From: Rhodeus uyekii
Taxonomy: Eukaryota > Chordata > Actinopteri > Cypriniformes > Acheilognathidae
DNA length: 64,000 bases
NCBI GenBank assembly: GCA_037043235.1
Contig: JAWRVZ010000182.1
Span: forward strand, 1-64,000
Direction of reading: 5' to 3'
How positions within the stretch are numbered: the first letter of the stretch is position 1; every line of letters starts with the position of its first letter. The notes under the pieces were generated by a model. The model saw only the letters and a list, made by a program, of their open reading frames with translations, had not been told where the DNA came from and did no database searches. This document shows positions 12,140 through 23,116 of this stretch, piece by piece. A program made the translations under genes and the position numbers.

Positions 12140-14106
12140 GAGCGAAGAGTCTATAAGGGTAGTAGTGGGGGGGGGGGGGCAGTGAAGGAGTCTGGTGTGG
12201 TGGGGGAGTCTGTGAGGGGAGTGGGGTGGTGGGGGGTGAGGAGAGTCTGTGAGGGGAGTGGGATGGTGGGGGGGTAAGAGGAGAGTCTGTGAGGGGAGTG
12301 GGATGGTGGGGGGTAAGAGGAGAGTCTGTGAGGGGAGTGGGATGGTGGTGGGGGTAAGAGGAGAGTCTATGAGTGGAGTGGGATGGTGGGGGGGTAAGAG
12401 GAGAGTCTGTGAGGGGAGTGGGATGGTGGTGGGGGGGTAAGAGAAGAGTCTGTGAGGGGAGTGGGATAGTGGTGGGGGTAAGAGGAGAGTCTATGAGTGG
12501 AGTGGGATGGTGGTGCGGGAGAGATGAGTCTATGAGGGGAGTGGGATGGGGGAAGGAGTCTATGTGGAGAGTGGGATGGTGGTAAGAGGAGAGTGGGATG
12601 GTGGTGGGGGAGAGAGGAGTCTATGAGGGGAGTGGGATGGGGGGGAAGGAGTCTATGAGGAGAGTGGGATGGTGGTAAGAGGAGAGTCTGTGAGTGGAGT
12701 GGGATGGTGGTGCGGGAGAGATGAGTCTATGAGGGGAGTGGGATGGGGGGGAAGGAGTCTATGAGGAGAGTGGGAAGGTGGTAAGAGGAGAGTCTGTGAG
12801 GGGAGTGGGATGGTGGTGGGGGAGAGATGAGTCTATGAGGGGAGTGGGATGGTGGCGGGGGGGGGGGGGGGGGTAAGAGAAGAGTCTGTGAGGGAAGTGG
12901 GATGGTGGTGGTGGAGAGAGGAGTCTATGAGGGGAGTGGGATGGTGGTAAGAGGAGAGTCTGTGAGGGGAGTGGGATGGTGGGGGGGGTAAGAGGATAGT
13001 CTATGAGGGTAGTGGGATGGTGGGGGGGTAAGAGGATAGTCTATGAGGGTAGTGGGATGGTGGTGAGGGAGAGGGGAGTGGGATGGTGGTAAGAGGAGAG
13101 TCTATGAGGGTAGTGGGATGGTGGTGAGGGAGAGGGGAGTGGGATGGTGGTAAGAGGAGAGTCTGTGAGGGGAGTGGGATGGTGGTGGGGGGGTGAGGAG
13201 TCTATGAGGGGAGTGGGATGGTGGTGGGGGAGAGAGGAGAGTCTGAGGGGAGTGGGATGGTGGTGGGGGGGTAAGAGGAGAGTCTGAGGGGAGTGGGATG
13301 GTGGTGGGGGGGGGTAAGAGGAGAGTCTGAGGGGAGTGGGATGGTGGTGGGGGGGTAAGAGGAGAGTCTGAGGGGAGTGGGATGGTGGTGGGCGGGTAAG
13401 AGGAGAGTCTGTGAGGGGAGTGGGATGGTGGTGGGGGGGTGAGGAGTCTATGAGGGGAGTGGGATGGTGGTGGGGGAGAGAGGAGAGTCTGAGGGGAGTG
13501 GGATGGTGGTGGGGGGGCAGGGGGGTGAGAGGAGTCTATGAGGGGAGTTGGATGGTGGGGGGGAGAGGAGTCTATGAGGGGAGTGGGCTGGTGGGGGGGT
13601 TAGAGGGGAGTCTGTGAGGGGAGTGGGCTGGTGGGGGGGTAAGAGGAGTCTATGAGGGTGGTAGGATGATGGTTTAGGGGGAGAGGGGAGAGTCTGTGAG
13701 GGGAGTGGGATGGTGGTGGGGGGCAGGGGGGTGAGAGGAGTCTATGAGGGGAGTGGGATGGTTGGGGGTGAGAGGAGAGTCTGGATGGGAGTGGGATGGT
13801 GGTGGGGGTAAGAGGAGAGTCTATGAGGGGAGTGGGATGGAGGTGGGGGGGAGAGGAGTCAGTGAGGGGAGTGGGATGGTGGGGGGAGAGTAGTCTATGA
13901 GGGGAGTGGGATGTTGGGGGGGGGGGTAAGAGGAGAGTCTGTGAGGGGAGTGGGATGTTGGGGGGGGTAAGAGGAGAGTCTGTGAGGGGAGTGGGATGGT
14001 GGGGTGGGGGTGAGAGGAGAGTCTGTGAGGGGAGTGGGATGTTGGGGGGGGGAGAGGAGTCTGTGAGGGGAGTGGGATGGTGGGGGTGGGGGTGAGAGAG
14101 GAGTGG
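12140..14106. repeat. 2-kb G-rich minisatellite in the LINE 3' UTR
   Basis: Variable units of roughly 40-70 bp are built from GTGAGGGGAGTGGGATGGTG, runs of 4-17 G, AAGAGGAGAGTCT and similar blocks. The + strand is nearly free of C. It begins after an ordinary 3' UTR and ends just before the LINE stop codon at 14,109, so it belongs to the LINE or expanded within it. The open frames across it (glycine/tryptophan-rich on one strand, proline/serine-rich on the other) are products of the repeat. Dense G runs make G-quadruplex or triplex structures plausible (inference). Confidence 0.9.
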
Positions 14107-14108
14107 GG

Positions 14109-16037
14109 TCAGCAAGGGTTAGAGTTCAGTAAAGAGACAGCTCTGGGGAAGAAACTGTTCTTTAGTCTGCTGGTTCTGGTCCGGAGGCACCTGAAACGCC
14201 TGCGGGAGGGAAGGAGGGAGAACAGTCTGTGGGCTGGGTGAGAGGAGTCCTTGAGGATGCTGCGAGCTCGATGCAGACAGCGTTTCCTCTGGACGTGCTC
14301 GATGGCAGGAAGTGGAGTCCCTGTGATGCGTTGGGCAGTTTTCACCACCCGCTGCAGTGCCTTGCGCTCCGCGACAGAACAGCACCCATACCACACTGTG
14401 ACACAGTTCGTCAGGATGATTTCTATTGCGCAGCGGTAGAAGTTCACCAGGATAGCCGAGGAGAGCTGATTCTTCCTCAGTGTCCTCAGGAAGAAGAGGC
14501 GCTGGTGAGCCTTCTTGACCAGGCTGGAGGTGTTGGTTGTCCAGGTCATGTCAGCCGAGATGTGGATCCCCAGGAACTTGAAGCTGGAGACACGCTCAAC
14601 GGCCATTCCATTGATGTGGATGGTGTCGTGTGTGCCTCTTGACTCTTTCCTGAAGTCCACGATGAGCTCCTTCGTTTTGGTGGTGTTGAGGAGCAGGTTA
14701 TTGTCGTTGCACCATGTAGACAGGTGCTGGATCTCTTCCCTGTAGGCAGTCTCATCGTTGTTGCTGATGAGACCGATCACCGTAGTGTCGTCTGCGAACT
14801 TGATGATGGCATTAGATCCAAACACAGGCTTGCAGTCGGAGGTGAAGAGGGAGTAGAGAAACGGGCTTAGCACACAGCCCTGTGGTACACCAGTGTTAAG
14901 TGTGATGGATGTGGAGCAGGTGGATCCAGATCGGACATTCTGGGGTCTGTTGGTCAGGAAGTCCAGAATCCAGTTGCAGAGTGAGGTATTGATGCCCAGG
15001 TCTTCAAGTTTGGCTATTAACTTGGTCGGGATGATAGTGTTGAATGCTGAGCTGAAGTCAACAAACAGCATCCGTGCATAAGAGTTCTTATTGTCCAGGT
15101 GTGTGAGCACAGAGTGCAGTGCCATGGCAACAGCATCCTCTGTGCTCCTATTGCTGCGGTAAGCAAACTGATGTGAGTCCAATGTGGGTGGTATAGAGTC
15201 TTTTAGGTGTTCCAGGACCAGCCGCTCAAAGCACTTCATGATGATGGGTGTGAGTGCTACAGGGCGGTAGTCGTTAGGGCACCTCGGACTAGAGTGTTTT
15301 GGCACTGGCACAATGGAGGTGCATTTGAAGCGTGTTGGTACAGCTGCTTGGGCAAGAGACAGGTTGAAAATGTCTGTAAAGACCCCAGCGAGCTGCTCCG
15401 CACATGCCCTGAGGACACGTCCAGGGATGTTGTCTGGTCCAGCAGCCTTGTGCGTGCTGATCCGGCTCAGTGCCTTGCAGACGTCAGTGGATGAGAGGGT
15501 GATTGGAGGGTGATCAGCTGAGGGTTTGAGCTTGGTTGCAGTTTCTCTGTTGTCTCTTTCAAAGCGAGCATAAAAGTCATTTAGCTCGCTCAGGAAGTTG
15601 ACATCAGTGGCTGCAGGGGTGGAGTGGGTGGGTTTGTAGTCACTGATGGCCTGGATGCCCTGCCACATGCGTAGAGGGTCAGAGTTGGAAAAGTGTCCCT
15701 CTATCTTCAGCTTGTAGCAGTGCTTGGCCTTTTTGATGCCCCTCTTCAGATTCGCTCTGGATGTGCTGTAGGCTTGCGTATCTCCTGATCTGAAGGCAGT
15801 ATTGCGTGTCTTCAACAGGAGTCGCACTTCCTTGTTCATCCATGGCTTCTGATTTGGGTATGTGGTAATCTGTTTCTGGGTTGTAACACTGTCAATGGTG
15901 GTATTAATATAATCCAATACAGAGGAGGTGTAGCAGTCAATGTCTGTGTGAGCACCACTGGTGGCTTGGGAAGCAAACATTTCCAGTCTGTGTGTAGAAA
16001 CCTTTCCTGGAGTGTGAAATCTACCCCCGCAGGCCAC
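14109..16037 (-). pseudogene. Rex1-like LINE reverse transcriptase (3' part of ORF2)
   Basis: A 642-codon open frame encoding the connecting region and a complete RT. Family motifs read on the minus strand include DNYRPVALTPIIMKCFERLV, VDFSSAFNTI, GVPQGCVLSPFLYSLF and the catalytic FADDTT, followed by the CR1-group C-terminus ending SLLPSRRRFRCLRTRTSR. Target-primed reverse transcription of the element's own RNA is the expected role. True coding in this frame starts near 15,980; the first 19 codons are out-of-frame continuation of the endonuclease region. The RT domain looks uninterrupted. The break is a single-base frameshift near 15,980 separating it from the endonuclease frame. Confidence 0.9.
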
Positions 16038-17071
16038 ACCTTGATGGTCTTCACTGATGGCTTCACACGGTTGATGAGGGGTGAATATTTGGGAGTGAGG
16101 AACAAAGAGATGTGGTCTGATTGTCCCAGGTGGGGGAGAGGTGTCGCCCTGTAGGCCCCAGCCATGTTTGTGTAGACATGGTCTAAGGTTTTGTTTCCTC
16201 TGGTGTGACAGGAAACATTCTGATGAAATTTGGGCAGCACAGTCTTTAAGTTAGAGTGATTAAAATCACCCGCAACAATAAACGCCGCTTCCGGGTGAAG
16301 AGTCTGTTGTTTACTGATGGCTGCATAAAGTTCTTTCATAGCAAGCTTGGCATCAGCATCCGGGGGAATATAAGCTGCAGTTATAATGGTGGAAGTGAAC
16401 TCGCGCGGCAGATAGAACGGTCTACATTTAACCATGAGAAACTCTAGGTTAGCTGAACAGTGGCTCCCAACAACAGCAGAGTTTGTGCACCAAGCTTTGT
16501 TAATATAAATGCACAAACCGCCTCCCCTTGTCTTACCGGATCCATCTATTGTTCTGTCCGCGCGGAGCGTGTGATGTCCCGTGAGCTCAATAGTGGAGTC
16601 TGGTATTCCGCTATTTAACCACGTCTCCGTGAAGATAAGGACATTACAGTTCAGAAGTCTTTTGCTGTGTGTCATGTTGAGTCGAATCTCATCCATTTTG
16701 TTCACTAGCGATCGGACATTGGCAAGGAAGATACTGGGTAGAGAGAGCCGGTATGGTGTTAGCTTTAACCGAGCACTAAGTCCTCCACGCTTGCCTCGCC
16801 TTTGTTTACGATCTCGACGCCGCCTGCGAGCACTTCCGCCCGGCCGGGAGGAATGCGCTGCCTCGGGCGTCCTGGCGATCTCAGGAAGGAGTCGAAGGTT
16901 GTCCATAAAACCGTCGGAAATTTGCAAACCAATATCCAAAAGCTCATTTCGGGTGTACGATGTAAAGGCACAACTGTTCTGCACAAACAGACCCGAGATA
17001 AGCAAGAGTAATACTGCAAAATTGCAGAAACTGGAGAGACCCCGAGCCTCGCGATGTACTCGCGCCGCCAT
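15836..17071 (-). pseudogene. Rex1-like LINE apurinic-type endonuclease (5' part of ORF2)
   Basis: The 411-codon frame opens with a basic N-terminus, then the APE-like endonuclease: LANVRSLVNKMDEIR, FTETWL (catalytic E), VAGDFNH (catalytic D and N) and GQSDHISLF (catalytic D and H). It leaves the coding frame near 15,980, where the sequence continues in the RT frame, so its last roughly 48 codons are not native. The first ATG is about 40 bp from the LINE 5' end. The endonuclease would nick genomic DNA to prime reverse transcription. One small indel is the only lesion I see in ORF2, so the copy is fairly young. Confidence 0.88.
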
Positions 17072-17116
17072 CTTAGATCTATCTAGGTCTAAGTCTAGAT
17101 CTATCTAGGTCTAGTC

Positions 17117-17934
17117 TTTCTGTCTCTGTCAGCTGTGAAGGCTTCACATGTCATAAATGTAGGGACATAATTAGGCTGACAGAGAAGGTTTCAGAATTAG
17201 AGACACGCATCCAAAGTTTAATCGAGGATAGTAAGAATGTAAGGGCTTTAGATACTACTTTGGATGCGACTAGCTTAGCAAACCCTGTACATTGTTCGGT
17301 TCCGGCTGTAGACCCCGTGCAGCAGGGCAACTGGGTGACTGTGAGACGGCATAATCGCGGGTCAAAAAACCACTGTTCCATTCCGATCAGAACATCAAAC
17401 AGGTTCTCCCCACTCAGTGACGCACCCACTGAGAAACCTGTTGAAAGTGCCCTAGTGATTGGCGATTCTATTACTCGGAATGTGAAAATAGAGACTCCAG
17501 CCACCATAGTCACATGTTTGCCGGGAGCCAGAGCGCCTGACGTCAAAGCAAATTTAAAAGTGCTGGCTAAGGCTAATCGTAAATATTCTAAGATTGTTAT
17601 TCACGTCGGCGCTAATGATGTCCGACTTCGTCAGTCGGAGATCACTAAAAGTAATATTAAAGAGGTGTGTGAACTCGCAAGTACGATGTCAGGCACCGTA
17701 ATTTGCACTGGCCCTCTTCCTATGCGCAGGAGTGATGAGATGCTTAGCAGATTATCCTCACTCAATGGCTGGATGTCTAAGTGGTGCCCGCGGAATAACA
17801 TAGGGTTTATAGACAATTGGAAAAGTTTTTGGGGCAGACCTGACCTGTTGAAAAGAGATGGTATTCATCCCACCTGGGATGGTGCCGCTCTTCTCTCTAA
17901 TAATTTGGCATATAGTCTTAGAGCTAAACCTTAA
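17117..17934 (+). pseudogene. L2-A ORF1: zinc-binding N-terminus plus SGNH-type esterase domain
   Basis: The frame begins inside ORF1 because the nested LINE cut it. First comes a cysteine-rich stretch (CEGFTCHKC), then a heptad-like coiled coil (RLTEKVSELETRIQSLIED), then an SGNH/GDSL-hydrolase-like domain. Counting from the Met at 17,260, that domain has GDS at residues 68-70, GAND at 117-120 and DGIH at 200-203, the usual blocks I, III and V. CR1/L2 LINEs are known to carry such an esterase in ORF1, though its role in transposition is unclear. The catalytic set is present here, so the domain is intact and only the N-terminus is disrupted. Confidence 0.88.
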
Positions 17935-18066
17935 CTAACTGGGGTCCAGGTCAGGAAGCAGACAAACTGGCTAAACCGACCGTCTGCTAGCTGTCTCACG
18001 TCACAGAGGTCAGATAAATTCCAACACATAGAGACTCTTTCACCTAGATATCATCCTATAGAGATT

Positions 18067-21000
18067 GTGTCTGTTCCCCGAATTAGCAAATACAAAAATC
18101 TCTCAAAATCGTTTAAGAGTAAAAATTTAATTGATTTACAAACAGCTAAGAACGGATATAACACAAATGAACAAATGATAAAGCTTGGGTTACTGAATAT
18201 ACGATCCCTTTCCTCAAAAGCACTTATTGTAAATGATATGATTACAGATCATAAACTAGATGTGCTGTGTTTGACAGAAACTTGGCTAAAACCAGACGAT
18301 TATATTACTTTAAATGAGTCCACCCCTCAAAATTACTGTTATAAACATGAGCCTCGTCTGAAAGGTAAAGGAGGAGGTGTTGCTGTAATTTATAGTAACA
18401 CGATCAGTACTGCTCAAAGGTCTAATTTGAAATATAATTCTTTTGAAGTGATGGTCCTCAATGTAAAATTATCTAGTGCAAGTAATAATTCCTGTTTAAC
18501 TTTTGTGCTGGCTATTCTATACAGGCCACCAAGGCACCATACAGACTTTATCAAAGAATTTGCTGATTTTCTCTCAGGATTAGTAATGTCTGCAGATAAA
18601 GTCATAATCGTCGGTGATTTTAACATCCATGTAGATAATGAAAAAGACGCATTGGGATTGGCATTTAGAGACATTTTAAACTCTATTGGAGTTACACAAC
18701 ATGTATCAGGACCCACTCATTCTCGTAATCATACTTTAGATCTAATATTGTCATATGGGATCAATGTTGATACTGTTCAAATTCTGCAGCAGAGCGATGA
18801 CATCTCAGATCATTACTTAGTTGCGTGTAGATTACCTTTAGCCAAAGTCGAAAAACTAACTCCCTGTTATAAATATAGTAGAACTATCACTCCTAACACA
18901 AAAGATAGCTTTATAAATAATCTTCCCGATCAGTTTCATCTACTTAACATCCCAGATAGCCTAGAAGAACTTGATGTTGCAACAGAAACTATAAACTCTC
19001 TCTTTTCCAGCACTTTAGACACTGTTGCTCCGTTACGCTTAAAGAAGATTAAAGAAAATAGTCCAACACCGTGGTACAACGAGCACACCCGGGCCCTCAA
19101 GAGAGCAGCCAGAAAAATGGAGCGGAGCTGGAAAAAAACTAAGCTAGAGGTTTTTCGCCTTTCATGGAAAGACAGCTCTATTGCATTCAGAAAGGCCTTA
19201 AGATCAGCTAGATCTACTTACTTTTCTACCCTCTTAGAAGAAAACAAATACAACCCTAGGTATTTATTTGATACAGTGACTAAATTAACAAGAAATAAAG
19301 CCTCAACCCCAGATGCTTTAAATCAGCACAGCACTAATGACTTCATGGACTTCTTTACTTGCAAAATTAATAATATTAGAGAGAAAATAATAAACATGCA
19401 ACAATCTACTACAATATTCCAAAATACAGTACATTTTAGTGTCCCTGAAGAAAAATTCCAATCCTTCATTGCTATTGGGGAGGAAGAATTGTCTAAACTC
19501 GTTAAATCATCAAAATCAACAACATGTATGCTAGACCCAATACCAACTAAGCTACTGAAAGAGATGCTTCCAGAAATCATAGATCCTATTCTTAATATTA
19601 TTAATTCTTCTTTGTCATTAGGATACGTACCAAAAACCTTTAAGCTGGCTGTAATTAAACCGCTTATTAAAAAACCACAACTTGATCCTACAGAATTAGT
19701 TAATTACAGGCCGATATCGAATCTACCTTTCTTGTCAAAGATTCTAGAAAAGGCAATATCTTTACAACTATGTTCCTTTCTAGAAAGAAACAGCATCTAC
19801 GAGGATTTCCAGTCAGGATTTAGACCATATCATAGTACTGAGACTGCTCTAATTAGAGTTACAAATGATTTGCTATTATCATCCGATCGTGGTTGTATCT
19901 CTCTGTTAGTGTTGACTTCATATTGGACTTGAATTGTTGTCAATATAATAATCATGTACTGTTTGGCTTTGGCCAGAGGAGAACTGGTCCCCCGACTGAG
20001 CCTGGTTTCTCCCAAGGTTTTTTCTCCATTCTATTCTTCATTCGTTACGTCACCTGCCGGAGTTTTGGTTCCTTGCCGCTGTCGCCTATGGCTTGCTCAG
20101 TTGGGGAAACTTAACACTTAAAGTTCATCAATTGTATTGATTCGCCTGCTCTTTTGGAGCTGCTGTTCAGCCAAACAAATTTTGTTTATATTGTCTTTTC
20201 TGTGACCACTGTAAAGCTGCTTTGAAACAATCTACATTGTAAAAAGCGCTATATAAATAAAGGTGACTTGACTTGACTTGACTGGACCTTAGTGCTGCAT
20301 TTGATACTATTGACCACAAAATCCTTCTGAATAGACTTGAAAATTATGTTGACATTAGTGGAGTTGCATTAGCCTGGTTCAAGTCATACTTATCTGAGCG
20401 TTATCAGTTTGTAGCATTAAATGAGGAGATGTCATATCGGTCACGGGTTCAATATGGAGTTCCTCAAGGTTCAGTACTAGGACCATTGCTTTTCACCCTG
20501 TACATGCTTCCTTTGGGTGCAGTTATTAGGAAGCATGGCATTAGCTTTCATTGTTACGCTGATGATACTCAGCTCTATATTTCTTCTCATCCTGATGAAA
20601 CGAACAAATTCACTGAATTAACAGAACGCATAACCGATATAAAAAAAAAAAAAAAAAAAAAAAAATTGGATGACTAATAACTTTCTACTGCTAAATTCTG
20701 AAAAAAACAGAGATTCTAATTATCAGACCAAAAAGTTCGGCACATAATAATCTAGACTACTGCCTAACACTCGATGGCTGCTCTGTCAAGTCTTCGTCGT
20801 CAGTTAGAAACCTGGGTGTGCTCTTTGATACCAATCTTTCATTTGAAAGCCATGTTTCTAGCATCTGTAAAACGGCGTTCTTCCATCTTAAAAATATATC
20901 TAAATTGCGACATATGCTATCTAAGACAAATGCGGAAAAGTTAGTTCATGCGTTCATGAGTTCAAGGCTAGATTATTGTAATGCTTTACTAGGTGGTTGC

Positions 21001-21417
21001 TCTGCACGCTTAATAAACAAATTCCAACTGGTCCAAAATGCAGCAGCTCGAGTTCTTACTAGAACCAGGAAGTATGAGCATATTAGCCCAGTTCTGTCAA
21101 ACCTGCACTGGCTTCCTATTAAACACCGAATACATTTTAAAATCTTGCTAATTACTTACAAAGCATTAAATGGTTTAGCTCCACAGTACTTGAGCGATCT
21201 CTTAACACATTATAGTCCTTCACGTCTATTGCGATCCCAAAATACTGACCAGCTTATAATACCTAGAATATCAAAGTCAACTGCTGGCGGGCGATCCTTT
21301 TCCTATTTAGCTCCTAAACTCTGGAACAGTCTTCCTATTACAGTTCGGGAAGCAGACACACTCTGTCAGTTTAAATCTAGACTAAAAACACATCTTTTCA
21401 ACCTGGCATACACATAA
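18067..21417 (+). pseudogene. L2-A ORF2: endonuclease and reverse transcriptase, interrupted
   Basis: The frame stays open from 18,067 (a GTG, so the real start is upstream or lost) to 19,914. The endonuclease shows LNIRSLSSKALIVNDM, LTETWL, VGDFNIHVD and DDISDHYLV. RT follows with KPLIKKPQLDPTELVNYRPI and FQSGFRPYHSTETALIRV. It is cut at 19,915 by a nested L2 3' end and resumes at 20,284 with LSAAFDTIDH, GVPQGSVLGPLLFTLYML and YADDTQLYIS. It then loses frame at a run of about 25 A (20,641-20,665). The C-terminal part is open again at 20,818-21,417 (WLPIKHRIHFKILL and the terminal LKTHLFNLAY). Confidence 0.9.
19915..20283 (+). mobile_element. 5'-truncated L2 3' end nested in the L2-A RT domain
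   Basis: About 369 bp matching the 3' UTR of L2-A itself (compare 21,733-22,080: TTGGACTTGAATTGTTGT, CTGGTTTCTCCCAAGG, AAAGCGCTATATAAATAAAG). It ends in a TGACT pentamer tail. It splits the RT between LLVL and LDLSAAFD. The borders share TTGACT, so any target duplication is short or hidden by the tail. A second member of the same L2 family therefore inserted into the first. Confidence 0.85.
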
Positions 21418-22087
21418 CACATTATACATACATTTTTAATCCAAATCATGTAAAATGATTGTTAGGCTGCATAATTTAGATAAGCTGGAACCGGGAACAT
21501 TCCCATAACACCTGATGTACTCGATACATCAGAAGAAGAATGGCATCTACGCTGATATTGGTCTCTGTTTATTCCGAGGTTACCGTGGTCAGCTGGATCC
21601 GGGCCGTATCCAGATCAGATGAAGGACCTGGACACGAGCACAGCACTGCCCTGGGGTGTCTGCGGAGACCGTGACTCTACTGGACCCTCCCCTGTGACGA
21701 TCATGAACCCATCTCTAACCGGACCAAATTGGACTTCATATTGGACTTGAATTGTTGTATAATAATCATGCACGGTTTGGCTGTTGGCCAGAGGAGAACT
21801 GGTCCCCCAACTGAGCCTGGTTTCTCCCAAGGTTTTTTCTCCATTCTATTCTTCATTCGTTGCGTCACCTGCTGGAGTTTTGGTTCCTTGCCGCTGTCGC
21901 CTATGGCTTGCTCAGTTGGGGAAACTTAACACTTAAAATTCATCAATTGTATTGATTCGGCTGCTCTTTTGGGGCTTCTGTTCAGCCAAACAAACTTTGT
22001 TTATATTGTTTTTCCTGTAAAGCTGCTTTGAAACAATCTACATTGTAAAAAGCGCTATATAAATAAAGGTAAAAAAGAAAAAAAAAA
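21418..22087 (+). other. L2-A 3' UTR and tail
   Basis: Non-coding 3' end of L2-A after the ORF2 stop. It holds the GATGTACTCGATACATCAGA palindrome-like stretch, the CTGGTTTCTCCCAAGG segment shared with the other L2 copies here, and a terminal AGCTGCTTTGAAACAATCTA to AAATAAAGGT block before poly-A. The nested copy at 19,915 and L2-B at 30,237 end in ACTTG/TGACT repeats instead, so tails differ within one family. Confidence 0.8.
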
Positions 22088-22413
22088 AAATGTCTACACG
22101 AAGAATCGTTTATGCACGTGTGAGGTTTCAGCTAAAAGATTTTCTACATTTCGCTTTAATGAGTAGACTACAAAGCATCAAATGCGTAGTAGTAATGCTC
22201 CGGGGAACTTCCACATTATGTATCGTTGCGCGTATTCCACATATCTTAACAATAGGCTTCAAAGAGATTGTGGAAGTGCTTGTTGCTTTTGCCCCTGACA
22301 TGTGCACTAAAACCTCACGGACACTTTAAAGCCCACAGAATTAAATTACGCAAAACCATTTCAGAGAAGAGGTGCATCGGAATGGAATGCCGATTAAGTG
22401 TCAAATGCAAGCT

Positions 22414-22627
22414 AAGACTGTATTTTCAGGGATCATTTCTATAGTACTTTGCTTGGAAATGTGTTTTGAAGGTGTTTGTCTCCCAAACCACGATGATGAG
22501 TCATGTTACTCCTTTCTGAACGTGAATTTGGCACAGAGCAGCGATCCAGGTTCTGAGCTCTGTGTTGTTGATGAACGTTTTGTATTGGCTTCTTCAATGT
22601 GGAGGAAAGGGGTACGTTCTTAGTGGT
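22414..22627 (+). ncRNA. U3 snoRNA, diverged copy 8
   Basis: Full-length 214 nt with the 5' rRNA-contact block intact. Box B is GAACGTGAA, the 3' hairpin strand has ACGTTTTGT for ACGTTCTGT and GAGGAAAG for GAAGAAAG, and box D is CTTA. Several changes hit conserved boxes, so it is probably non-functional. Confidence 0.7.
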
Positions 22628-23116
22628 CTTTTGGGTGTTCAGCCTTGTTTCAATTTTGCATCTACATATTCTGCAGAGCAGAATCTTGTAACATGGTCTG
22701 AGACTGTATATTGTGTGAGACAAAAGTATCAAAAAGATGTTTTTATGGTAACAAGTTGTCCTGAAAACATGCTTGTTCTGTAGTACAAGGTCGTCTGATA
22801 CTGCCAGTTTTCTAAGAGCACCATCGGCAGCAAGCTCTTTGAATGCCGGTGTCAGAGACCGCCAGTAAGTGTATGGGTTTATCACAGGAAGTGAACTCTT
22901 GTGTTGTTGAGGAAGGTTCTGTATTGTTTTTGTCAGTACTGAAGAAAGGGGTGTGATCTGAGTGTTTTCTCAATTCAGTCTTTTTTTTAGAGAGAAATTT
23001 GATTTGGGTGCTTATCCAGAACTCATCGCAGCAGTCCAATGTTGGAAAGAGGAGCCAAGGAGATATGGAGCAGGTCCCAAACAGGAAGAGTCATCTGTCA
23101 TGAGCACTTCCATCTA

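Larger units (their letters stand above)
11543..17111 (-). mobile_element. Rex1/Babar-like LINE, full ORF2, nested in L2-A
   Basis: Its 3' end is at the left: on the minus strand it ends in AATAAAGTTG followed by ATCTA-type pentamer repeats (11,543-11,563). A TAGTCT duplication flanks it (11,537-11,542 and 17,112-17,117), and removing the element rejoins L2 sequence that is continuous in the copy near 35,230. From 5' to 3' on the minus strand it contains a short 5' part with GATCTATCTAGGTCTA-type repeats, endonuclease and RT reading frames (17,071-14,109), a 2-kb minisatellite, and about 600 bp of 3' UTR with GTGCAA-type short repeats. The Rex1 assignment is by overall likeness of the RT to fish Rex1 proteins and is not certain within the CR1/L2/Rex1 group. 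Confidence 0.8.
11513..22087 (+). mobile_element. L2-clade LINE (L2-A) inserted in a U3 unit, with two nested insertions
   Basis: The U3 unit stops after GAAATGT at 11,506-11,512 and resumes with AAATGT at 22,088-22,093, giving a 6-bp target duplication AAATGT. The element's own segments are 11,513-11,542, 17,112-19,914 and 20,284-22,087, about 4.6 kb in all. It is 5'-truncated: a related copy at 35,053-35,580 extends further. The 3' end carries the family's AT-rich tail (CGCTATATAAATAAAGGT) and then poly-A. It encodes an ORF1 with an SGNH-hydrolase fold and an ORF2 with endonuclease and reverse transcriptase, both broken. A minus-strand Rex1-like LINE sits in the 5' part and a short L2 3' end sits in the RT domain. 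Confidence 0.88.

Noticed and set aside
12249..14115. Glycine/tryptophan-rich and proline-rich frames in the G-rich minisatellite
   Set aside because: Low-complexity translation of a tandem repeat inside a LINE 3' UTR.
14229..15513. Several + strand frames opposite the Rex1-like RT
   Set aside because: They are antisense shadows of a well-supported RT on the minus strand.
16581..17108. 175-codon + strand frame
   Set aside because: Antisense to the endonuclease frame of the Rex1-like LINE, with no motif of its own.
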